Shown here: one piece after another, positions 57,729-64,000 of the stretch
Layout of the letters: the number at the start of each line of letters is the position of its first letter
Numbering within the stretch: the stretch's first letter is position 1
From: Lachnospiraceae bacterium
Lineage (GTDB): Bacteria; Bacillota_A; Clostridia; Lachnospirales; Lachnospiraceae
Direction of reading: 5' to 3'
DNA length: 64,000 nt
Assembly: GCA_017561985.1 (NCBI GenBank)
Contig: JAFZAZ010000003.1
Span: forward strand, 1 to 64,000
Notes under the pieces: model-generated
What the model was told of the DNA's origin: nothing
The model's database searches: none
Seen by the model: only the letters and a program-made list of their open reading frames with translations
Translations under genes and position numbers: made by a program

Positions 57729-58403
57729 TCAGCCTTCCGGATCGAATTTATAACCCATGCCCCAGATGGTGCGGATGTACTCGCCCTTGTCTCCCATCTT
57801 GCTGCGCAGCTTCTTTACGTGCGTATCGATGGTGCGGGCGTCTCCGTAATAATCGTAATTCCAGACGTTGTTGAGAATCTTCTCGCGCGACAGTGCCACG
57901 CCTCTGTTCTCTGCGAAAAATGTCAGAAGCTCAAACTCCTTGACGCTCAGATCGATCGGCTTGTCATCGATCTTCACGATATGTGCAGTCTTGTCGATCG
58001 TGATGCCGCCGACCGAGAGACTCTCGCCGTCCTGGCCTGTACGGCGCAAAATGGCGTCCACGCGGGCCATGAGGATCTTCGGGCTGAACGGCTTGGTCAC
58101 ATACTCGTCCACGCCAAGCTTGAAGCCGAGAAGCTCGTCCCTCTCCTCTCCGCGCGCCGTCAGCATGATGATCGGCACCTTGGAGTATTGGCGAAGCTCC
58201 TTGCATACCGCCCATCCGTCCATCTTCGGCATCATGACATCCAGGATCACAAGATCCACCCTGCTCTCCCGGAAGAAGATCTCGCATGCCTGCTCACCGT
58301 CCTCAGCCTCCAGCGAACGATACCCCTGCTTCTGCAGGAAATCGCACACGAGCTTACGCATTCTCGCCTCGTCGTCAACCACCAATACTGTAATTTCGTC
58401 CAT
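57729..58403 (-). CDS. OmpR-family response regulator
   Basis: A 224-aa regulator: receiver domain with phosphoacceptor Asp55 (LDVMMPKMDG) and a winged-helix DNA-binding domain (about 130-222, ending RTIWGMGYKF). First gene of a co-directional run reaching ftsH. GAGG before the ATG; the leader has two GC hairpins (for example GACCGC/GCGGTC near 58418-58432). No convincing promoter was found. Confidence 0.94.
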   Translation of the reverse strand: MDEITVLVVDDEARMRKLVCDFLQKQGYRSLEAEDGEQACEIFFRESRVDLVILDVMMPKMDGWAVCKELRQYSKVPIIMLTARGEERDELLGFKLGVDEYVTKPFSPKILMARVDAILRRTGQDGESLSVGGITIDKTAHIVKIDDKPIDLSVKEFELLTFFAENRGVALSREKILNNVWNYDYYGDARTIDTHVKKLRSKMGDKGEYIRTIWGMGYKFDPEG

Positions 58404-58539
58404 GTGTCACCTCATTTCGCGACCGCCCTGCGGTCATACCTTCCGGCGGATCATTTCCGCCCTCACCCAATATATCTACAGCATACCAGTCTTCCGTGTC
58501 AGTTCTGTGAAAAAGCGCGGAACAGCCTGTGACGCCGTA

Positions 58540-59388
58540 TCATTTTTCGCCGTAATGAAAGATCCGAACCTGCGTGATCGTGACCGGCGGATTCGGACGC
58601 AGTCTCGACGTCACCTTCACGCTCATCAGCGAATCCAGCACCTCATACCCCTCGTAGATCTGCCCGAACACGGTGTTGTGTCCGTACAGCCACGGCGCCC
58701 CGCCGTACTTCTCGTACACGGCGAGCTCCTCCGTCGTCAGCTCCGTTGCATACGCCTCCTTGAGGTAGTCCTCGAGGGTCATGTGGAACCGGTTGTCGAG
58801 CGGATCGCGAAGTCCCCTCACGACTGCCGCCTTCGTCTGTACGAAGAAGAACTGGATCGTGTTGGAACCGGGATCGCCCAGGTTCGCCATGCACAAAGCG
58901 CCGCGGAGCGGACGCAGGTTCTCCGAAATCTCGTTGGCGAAACCGCCCCCGTAGATGCTCTCACCGCTGACGCCCAGGCCTTCCTTGTCGCCGGCCTGCA
59001 CAATGTAGTCCTCGACGACGCGGTTGATCTTGATACCGTCGTATTTGCCGCCGCCGGCAAGCGTCTTGAAATTCTCTACCGCCTTCCCGGCTTCCTCCGG
59101 GAACAGTCTGACGAAGATTGATCCGTGTCCCTCGACGACAAACTCCGCGCAGATATCTCCCTGCGCCGGCGTCTTCAATTGGTATATCTCCTGTGCCTCG
59201 GGCCGGAGCGCAGGCTCCGTGTCGTCATCATCGGGATAGGTCGCGCCGGCCGTAGGAGTCGGTGTCGCGCTCGGCGTGACGGTCTCGTTCACAGGCTCGT
59301 CCTTGCCGCATCCCGCGAGAAGCAGAAGCGCCGCGACAAGCACCGAAACAGCCAGTATATATGCAATTGTCCGACACGACTTTTGCAT
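58540..59388 (-). CDS. Cyclophilin-type peptidyl-prolyl isomerase lipoprotein
   Basis: A 282-aa lipoprotein: lipobox LAGC (Cys about 26), Thr-Pro linker, and a cyclophilin domain (about 75-280) with the active-site Arg in INRVVEDYIVQAGD and QFFFVQT. An insert of about 30 residues enlarges the domain. It should fold or isomerise exported proteins at the outer face of the membrane. The start at 59388 is set by GGAGG and the signal peptide. Confidence 0.9.
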   Translation of the reverse strand: MQKSCRTIAYILAVSVLVAALLLLAGCGKDEPVNETVTPSATPTPTAGATYPDDDDTEPALRPEAQEIYQLKTPAQGDICAEFVVEGHGSIFVRLFPEEAGKAVENFKTLAGGGKYDGIKINRVVEDYIVQAGDKEGLGVSGESIYGGGFANEISENLRPLRGALCMANLGDPGSNTIQFFFVQTKAAVVRGLRDPLDNRFHMTLEDYLKEAYATELTTEELAVYEKYGGAPWLYGHNTVFGQIYEGYEVLDSLMSVKVTSRLRPNPPVTITQVRIFHYGEK

Positions 59389-59428
59389 CGTCTTTCCTCC
59401 GTCAGAGCACAATAACTCGAATATATAC

Positions 59429-59457
59429 ATATTACTGCAACACCGCCTTTTTTGCAA
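59429..59457 (-). promoter_or_regulatory. Promoter of the cyclophilin gene
   Basis: Minus strand TTGCAA (59452-59457), 17-bp spacer, TAATAT (59429-59434). Confidence 0.55.
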
Positions 59458-59496
59458 GAAAAAACATCGGGCGGGACACGTTCCGTCCGCCCGATG
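59457..59496 (-). terminator. Terminator of the serpin operon
   Basis: Perfect 10-bp stem CATCGGGCGG (59465-59474)/CCGCCCGATG (59487-59496), followed on the minus strand by TTTTTTCTT. Confidence 0.9.
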
Positions 59497-59573
59497 CCGT
59501 ATTGCAATTTTCGGTTATTTTCCGCGGTTTCGCCGCACGCTCTCCCCGCGCCGTTCCGCATTTTCCGAGCGCC

Positions 59574-60938
59574 TTACTCGTACGTTCCGAGGAAAATGGG
59601 AAGGTTGTTCGCGTCGAGGATCATGTATACGAACGGGCGGTCCAGCGTCACGTTGTAGCCGATCGCCACGGACTCGGTCGCCACGAAGATGCCGGTCGCC
59701 GCAGCCGCCTTCGTACCCTTGGCGTCAACGCTGATGAACGTCTTGTGGAGCACCTCTGCGACGTACGAGTTCGAATTCGGAACGTCGATCATTCTGGTCA
59801 GATCCGCGCGCTCGATCTCAAACACGTCCTTCATGCCGAGTGCCTGCATCGTCTTGACGAGCGAGCACTCGTACTCCGCCTCATACTTCGGCATACCGAT
59901 CGTCACTTCGCCATGGTATGCATCTTTGATAAGGTCGGCGATCGTTCCGGGCTCCAGCGACGCGACAAGCTGCTTGACCGTGACGCCCTCGTTCGGAAGG
60001 AGTGCCAGATACTTGAACTCTCCGCCCTCGTAATTCTTGATAAAACCTGTCGCCAGCGAGTTGTGGAGATAGATGCCGTTCGCCTCGCCGAACATCATGT
60101 CAACCTTGGTCTTCGTTCCGTCCTCGCGTGTGAACGTGAAGTTCTTTTGGATTCCGTCCTCCTCAAACTGTACTTCCCAGTTCGCCTCAAACGAGATCGC
60201 ATTCAGGAGCACCATCGTGAGATCCGGAGGGAACTTATCGATCAGCTTCTTGATCATTCCCTTTGTGTTGGCCTCGACCCACCGGTTCAGCTCGGTGACC
60301 GCTGCCGCGTCGAAAGGTGAACTGAACACTGCCGCGCGGTACGAATCGGAAACCTTGTCGAGGAACGTCTTCGGCACAAACTTTGCGATCTCATCGAGGA
60401 TCCACACCGAGTTCGCGCAGGTGAACTCCGGGCCTTTTTCGCGCTTCTTCGTCAGCATTCCGGTCCAGTACTCGAAGTATGCATTGCGCTCATCCTCCTT
60501 CAGTCCGAGCACGTTGTTGATCTGTGCAAGCGTCTCGTTGTCGGCGCCGTTCGCAAGCATGCCGAACGCTGCGTAGATTGAGAACGGTGACACCATTCGA
60601 TTGCCGTCGCCCGTCTCACGGAACAGGTTGTACGCAAACGCTTCATACGCCTTCTTCATCACGTCGTCCATCGGCTTTCCCTCGGCCGCTTTGCCGGACG
60701 AGGTCGTCAGCTCCTTCGTCTTTCCGTTCGGAGCCGCAGTGGGCTCCGCGGTGGGCTCGGGCGTCGGCGTTCCGGTGACGGGAATTGTCGGCGAAGGCGT
60801 TTTATTTTCCGCGTTCGAGCCGTTCCCCGCGTCGGACTTCTTATCGCTGCAGCCGGCGCATCCCAAGATCAAAACAAGCGCGCACACAAGTGCAAGCAAT
60901 CTCTTCTTCCGGGTTTTCCAATGTATCATTGTCATCAT
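59574..60938 (-). CDS. Serpin lipoprotein 1
   Basis: About 454 aa. Signal peptide with a Cys near residue 29 (lipobox CAGC), a Thr/Pro linker to about 65, then a complete serpin fold including NAISFEANWEVQFEE and the C-terminal DRPFVYMI. The reactive-centre loop starts with an inhibitory-type hinge GTKAAAATG at about 408-416, small residues as required for insertion. The P1 residue cannot be fixed by eye. It is likely a surface protease inhibitor. Several ATG codons cluster at 60929-60938; the one after AGAGG is used. Confidence 0.93.
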   Translation of the reverse strand: MMTMIHWKTRKKRLLALVCALVLILGCAGCSDKKSDAGNGSNAENKTPSPTIPVTGTPTPEPTAEPTAAPNGKTKELTTSSGKAAEGKPMDDVMKKAYEAFAYNLFRETGDGNRMVSPFSIYAAFGMLANGADNETLAQINNVLGLKEDERNAYFEYWTGMLTKKREKGPEFTCANSVWILDEIAKFVPKTFLDKVSDSYRAAVFSSPFDAAAVTELNRWVEANTKGMIKKLIDKFPPDLTMVLLNAISFEANWEVQFEEDGIQKNFTFTREDGTKTKVDMMFGEANGIYLHNSLATGFIKNYEGGEFKYLALLPNEGVTVKQLVASLEPGTIADLIKDAYHGEVTIGMPKYEAEYECSLVKTMQALGMKDVFEIERADLTRMIDVPNSNSYVAEVLHKTFISVDAKGTKAAAATGIFVATESVAIGYNVTLDRPFVYMILDANNLPIFLGTYE

Positions 60939-60994
60939 CCTTTCCTCTCTCCCGCCCTGCGGGATCATGCGTAAAATGCTGTCGTCCGTTCTTA

Positions 60995-62224
60995 CTACCG
61001 GTTCGTTCCGATGAACATCGGAAGATTGTTCTGATCGACGATCATATAAACGAACGGGCGATCCAGTTTGATGCTCTTGCCGGCGAGCGCCATGCTGAGC
61101 TTCATCACTACCGCAGTCGCCGCAGCCGCGGTGGTTCCCTCCGCGTCAAGTGTGAGCTGCGTCTTGTGGATCACCTCGTCCACATGCACATCAATCCTTC
61201 CGTCGAACAGGCCGCTGAAGTCGGCATCATTCGTAAATGCATTTCCCATGCCGAGCTCGCTCAGCACTTCGTTCAGCTCCTTTTCGTATTCGCAGGAGTA
61301 CTTCGGGATGCTCAGAAGCACGCTCGCTTTCTCCGCATTCTTAAGAAGCCCGTCCACCATCTCCGGCGAGAGCTTCGACACGACATCCTCAAGGCTTACG
61401 CCCTGCTTCGGAAGCAGCGCGATATACCGGTATTCGCCGTTGTCATAGGACTTCACACAGCCCGTGAGATAGTCATTTTCCAAATAGAGCGAATCCGCAT
61501 CGCCGTGCAGCATCTCCACCTTCGACACGGTGCCGTCCTCGTGGTAGAAAGACGTGTCCTTGGTCGTCTTGTACTCCTCAAACGGCAGGGACCATTTGGC
61601 GTCGAGCGTGATCGCGTTCAGAAGCACCATGGCCGTGTTCCCGTCGAGTCTGTCGAGGATCTTCGGAATCCTCTTCTTCGTGTGTTCCGAAACCCACTCG
61701 TTGATCGCGTTGAGCGCGTCCTCATTCATCTCCGCGGCAAATACCTGCGCGCGGTAGTAGTCGCCGCACACCGAAAGGAAGTCTTTCCGCACGGACTTAC
61801 TGAGGTCCTTCCTGACAAAGATCGCGTTCGAGTCGGTGAACTCTGTCCCCTCCGAGCCGGTCAGCTGTTTCTTCCATGCAGCCAGATAGGCGTTGCGCGA
61901 ATTATCGGTCAGGCCGAGCAGCGCGTTCATCTGCGCCGCCGTGTCTCCGCCCGCACCATTTGCAAGCATCGACAGCACCGAGTACACGGAATACGGCGAG
62001 ATCAGGCAGGACTTGTCCTCTCCGATCGCACATTTTGCGAACAGGTTATAGGCAAATGCGGCGTACGCGCTGCGCATCGTATCATCCATCTCGCGGAGCT
62101 CCGGCGTTCCGTCGGACGACCCCGTAAGCTCTGTCACGCCGTCCATCGCCGAACTTCCGCATGCGGTACATGCGATCACCAGCGCAACAAGCAATGCAAG
62201 CAGTCTCTTTCTCTGTTTTCTCAT
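60995..62224 (-). CDS. Serpin lipoprotein 2
   Basis: A 409-aa paralogue of the downstream serpin: lipobox with Cys near residue 22 (CTAC), a short linker and a full serpin domain ending DRPFVYMIVDQNNLP. The hinge GTTAAAATA (363-371) is inhibitory-type, while the loop after it (VVMKLSMALAG) differs from that of serpin 1, so target proteases should differ. GGAGG precedes the ATG at 62224. The two genes are 56 bases apart with no terminator between. Confidence 0.93.
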   Translation of the reverse strand: MRKQRKRLLALLVALVIACTACGSSAMDGVTELTGSSDGTPELREMDDTMRSAYAAFAYNLFAKCAIGEDKSCLISPYSVYSVLSMLANGAGGDTAAQMNALLGLTDNSRNAYLAAWKKQLTGSEGTEFTDSNAIFVRKDLSKSVRKDFLSVCGDYYRAQVFAAEMNEDALNAINEWVSEHTKKRIPKILDRLDGNTAMVLLNAITLDAKWSLPFEEYKTTKDTSFYHEDGTVSKVEMLHGDADSLYLENDYLTGCVKSYDNGEYRYIALLPKQGVSLEDVVSKLSPEMVDGLLKNAEKASVLLSIPKYSCEYEKELNEVLSELGMGNAFTNDADFSGLFDGRIDVHVDEVIHKTQLTLDAEGTTAAAATAVVMKLSMALAGKSIKLDRPFVYMIVDQNNLPMFIGTNR

Positions 62225-62262
62225 AATTCCTCCATCCCTCCGCACAAGCGAAGTTCATTCGT

Positions 62263-62268
62263 ATTATA
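62263..62268 (-). promoter_or_regulatory. -10 element of the serpin operon
   Basis: Minus strand GGGTATAAT; no clear -35 at the right distance. It diverges from the 62333 promoter. Confidence 0.5.
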
Positions 62269-62332
62269 CCCTAGATACGCGGTGGAAATCGTTCTTTATG
62301 GAATTTTTTGCGAAAAATGTAAAAAAACGGTA

Positions 62333-62393
62333 TTGACATTGTAACAGTGTTACGCTATACTTGCGTTGTAACAGTGTTACGGAACAATGTTAC
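62333..62393 (+). promoter_or_regulatory. Promoter with three operator copies, DUF4004 operon
   Basis: Consensus TTGACA (62333-62338), 17-bp spacer, TATACT (62356-62361). The palindrome GTAACAGTGTTAC fills the spacer (62341-62353), recurs across the start of transcription (62368-62380), and a variant GGAACAATGTTAC follows directly (62381-62393). This is a strong promoter built to be shut by a dimeric repressor, possibly the DUF4004 protein itself. Confidence 0.8.
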
Positions 62394-62420
62394 GCACTAC
62401 GATTACGGAGGTGAACCGAT

Positions 62421-62825
62421 TTGGATCAGGAACAAAACCTTATTTCCAAAAAAGCGCTTCTCGCGCGCTACGGTATCTCCTACGGCTCGCTGTACCGCTG
62501 GAAGCGGAAGGGATTGATCCCGGACGAGTGGTTCCTGCGGAAGGCGACCGTGACCGGGCAGGAAACGTATTTTCCGGAGGATTTGATCTGTGAGCGCGTG
62601 GAGCTCATCCTCGGAACAAAGGAAGATGTCCTTCTGGATGAACTGGCAGCCCGGCTCTCGGGGGAGAGTCAGCACAACGAGGCGTTTGCCGTGGAAACGA
62701 CCTACGGCAGCCACACGTACCGCCTTGCGGACATACGCCGCATCATCGCAACCGATCCGGGCGGTGCCGAACGTGACATCACGCAAACTATTATTTCCAT
62801 TATCAAGGGAGGAATCTCACAATGA
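62421..62825 (+). CDS. DUF4004 (YhbD-like) protein with MerR-like helix-turn-helix
   Basis: A 134-aa protein. Residues about 8-60 form a MerR-like winged helix (SKKALLARYGISYGSLYRWKRKG, in parts) and the rest a helical DUF4004 region. It starts at TTG 62421, nine bases after GGAGG. It is coupled by an ATGA overlap to a bactofilin-like gene, the same pairing as yhbD-yhbE/F in Bacillus. Autoregulation through the adjacent palindromes is inference. Confidence 0.8.
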   Translation: MDQEQNLISKKALLARYGISYGSLYRWKRKGLIPDEWFLRKATVTGQETYFPEDLICERVELILGTKEDVLLDELAARLSGESQHNEAFAVETTYGSHTYRLADIRRIIATDPGGAERDITQTIISIIKGGISQ

Positions 62826-63559
62826 GTGACAAGAAGCAGAATTACAGTATTGCCGGAAGCGGAAGCCTTCCGGGCGCGGATTACAACGGGGACATCCGCA
62901 TCAGCGGCAGCGGCAGAATCAACGGCTCCGCGATCTGCGACAGCTTTTCGATCGCCGGAAGCGGCCATGTGCACGGCGGCCTGACCTGCCGCGAGTCGTT
63001 CCACGCAGGCGGAAGCGGCCATGTTGACGAAGATCTCACTGCCGAGAGCTTCTCCGCGAGCGGTTCCGTTACCGTCGGGGGAAACGCCGGCATCCATGGC
63101 GAGTGCTCCTGCAGCGGCTCGGCAAAATTCGGCTCCCTTCAATGCGGTGAGCTGAGAGTCGGCGGTTCTCTCCGCTCCGAGGGCAACATCTCTGCGGAAA
63201 ATGCCCGCATCCGCGGCGCTGTCACATGCCACGGTCTCATCAACGCGGAGACGCTCGACGTCGAGATCGGCGGCGACTGCTACGCCGACTGCATCGGCGG
63301 GAGCTCCATCACCATCAAGCGCGGCACCAGCGCCGTCGGCTTCTTCTCCAAACTGTTCGGTCACGCCGCCGGTTACACCTTCAACGTTACCAACAGCATC
63401 GAGGGCGATGAAATCTATCTCGAGAACGTCACCGCAGCCTCTGTGACGGGCCGGATCGTCAAGATCGGCGACAACTGCAAGATCGGTTACGTGTCGTACA
63501 CCGAAGGGATCGAAATCAGCGAAAACTCTCATGTAGACCGCTACGAGATCATCGGCTGA
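62822..63559 (+). CDS. Bactofilin-like polymer-forming protein (YhbE/YhbF-like)
   Basis: A 245-aa protein made almost wholly of short beta repeats rich in G-S-G and hydrophobic alternation (for example YNGDIRISGSGRINGS, then repeats every 17-20 residues), the pattern of a bactofilin-type beta-helix that self-assembles into filaments. It has no signal peptide or membrane segment. GGAGG nine bases before ATG. Likely a cytoskeletal or envelope-stress element; its role in this organism is unknown. Confidence 0.75.
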   Translation: MSDKKQNYSIAGSGSLPGADYNGDIRISGSGRINGSAICDSFSIAGSGHVHGGLTCRESFHAGGSGHVDEDLTAESFSASGSVTVGGNAGIHGECSCSGSAKFGSLQCGELRVGGSLRSEGNISAENARIRGAVTCHGLINAETLDVEIGGDCYADCIGGSSITIKRGTSAVGFFSKLFGHAAGYTFNVTNSIEGDEIYLENVTAASVTGRIVKIGDNCKIGYVSYTEGIEISENSHVDRYEIIG

Positions 63560-63596
63560 CAGCCTCTCACACCGCCGATTTTTCTCCGGGGACCAC

Positions 63597-63625
63597 TTTA
63601 CTTTGCCGGGAAACTGTGCTATTAT
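63597..63625 (+). promoter_or_regulatory. Promoter of tRNA-Arg
   Basis: TTTACT (63597-63602), 17-bp spacer, TATTAT (63620-63625). Confidence 0.7.
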
Positions 63626-63637
63626 ATGTCGTTGTCG

Positions 63638-63710
63638 GCGCTTGTAGCTCAGTGGATAGAGTAGTGGCTTCCGAAGCCAATGGTCGGGGGTTCGAATCCC
63701 TTCAGGCGCA
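63638..63710 (+). tRNA. tRNA-Arg (anticodon CCG)
   Basis: A 73-nt cloverleaf: acceptor GCGCTTG pairs with CAGGCGC (one G-U), D-arm TAGCTCAGTGGATAGAGTA, anticodon loop TTCCGAA giving CCG (codon CGG), T-arm GGTTCGAATCC, discriminator A. CCA is not encoded. Confidence 0.97.
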
Positions 63711-63718
63711 TAATGAAC

Positions 63719-63760
63719 AAGGCAGGAGAACGCATTGCTCTCCTGCCTTTTTTGTTTTTT
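63719..63760 (+). terminator. Terminator of tRNA-Arg
   Basis: Perfect 11-bp stem AAGGCAGGAGA (63719-63729)/TCTCCTGCCTT (63739-63749), then a long T-run. Confidence 0.92.
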
Positions 63761-63789
63761 CGGTACGGAAGTTTCTTTCGACTCGTCCT

Positions 63790-64000
63790 TCACCCGGCCG
63801 CAAGCAGCTTCTCGCGGAAGTCCTCCGGCATCAGGTTCTCGAACTCGCTGTAGCAGTACACCTCGTCCGATAGGAACTCCTGTAACGGCACCTGCGTCTC
63901 ATTGATCTCGCGAACCATGTCCGAGAGCTTCCTCCGATCGTTCGCCTTCGAGACCGGAATCAGAATCACCTCGTGGATGCTCGACGGAAGGATCCAGAAG
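63790..64000 (-). CDS. DUF5688-family protein, C-terminal end (cut by window edge)
   Basis: The last 70 codons of a minus-strand gene; the 5' part lies beyond the window. The segment ILPSSIHEVILIPV and the acidic C-terminus are like DUF5688 proteins, which are abundant in Lachnospiraceae and often occur as multiple copies. Function unknown. Confidence 0.65.
   Translation of the reverse strand, partial: FWILPSSIHEVILIPVSKANDRRKLSDMVREINETQVPLQEFLSDEVYCYSEFENLMPEDFREKLLAAG

Overview
The window looks like a chromosomal segment of an anaerobic, fibre-degrading Firmicute, most likely a Lachnospiraceae-type Clostridium. The clues are a SCIFF peptide with its radical-SAM maturase, a uvrC-hprK-murB-whiA-crh cluster, Thr-Pro-rich lipoproteins and wall proteins, a DUF5688 gene fragment, strong Shine-Dalgarno sites, and a tRNA without encoded CCA. 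Base composition is GC-rich, except for two very long surface-protein genes (8-23 kb) that are visibly more AT-rich. No rRNA, CRISPR array, insertion sequence or prophage was seen.

Layout. 0-1.1 kb: a stand-alone FRG-domain gene with its own promoter and terminator. 1.1-4.7 kb: three exported or anchored proteins (membrane-anchored hypothetical, SH3 domain, CAP domain). 4.7-6.8 kb: a GH130 phosphorylase divergent from an AraC regulator over back-to-back promoters. 6.9-8.0 kb: an FKBP/trigger-factor-like foldase lipoprotein. 8.1-23.2 kb: two giant repeat adhesins (3126 and 1812 aa) with an unusual SPKTA sorting motif. 23.5-27.2 kb: mgtE, a diguanylate cyclase and a DUF308 protein, behind a long structured mgtE leader that carries a possible upstream ORF. 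27.2-32.1 kb: a xylan-type cluster of GH30 lipoprotein flanked by two SGNH esterases. 32.1-39.8 kb: azlCD, asnA, DUF1846, an HD-GYP protein, trpS, deoD and deoC. 39.9-44.1 kb: the SCIFF locus (scfA, scfB) followed one base later by a single-frame decarboxylase/SGNH-esterase fusion. 44.1-50.3 kb: crh-like, whiA, murB, glucokinase, hprK, uvrC. 50.4-58.4 kb: a co-directional run of response regulator, histidine kinase, hisH, hisF, ung, an AraC regulator, a sirtuin and ftsH. 58.5-62.2 kb: a cyclophilin lipoprotein and two serpin lipoproteins. 62.3-64 kb: a DUF4004 regulator and bactofilin-like gene under an operator-studded promoter, tRNA-Arg(CCG), and the end of a DUF5688 gene.

Themes. Extracellular polysaccharide use (GH30, SGNH, GH130), a large secreted surface proteome with its own foldases and protease inhibitors, c-di-GMP turnover (GGDEF and HD-GYP), and Gram-positive carbon-catabolite signalling (HprK with a Ser-46-only HPr). 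The most striking sequence-level signal is not a gene. The short motif CGNAAAAT (reverse ATTTTNCG) recurs roughly 80 times by eye across genes and spacers in both orientations, about ten times more than chance, and three times it forms the full palindrome ATTTTNCGNAAAAT. All statements are from reading the sequence; no searches were run.
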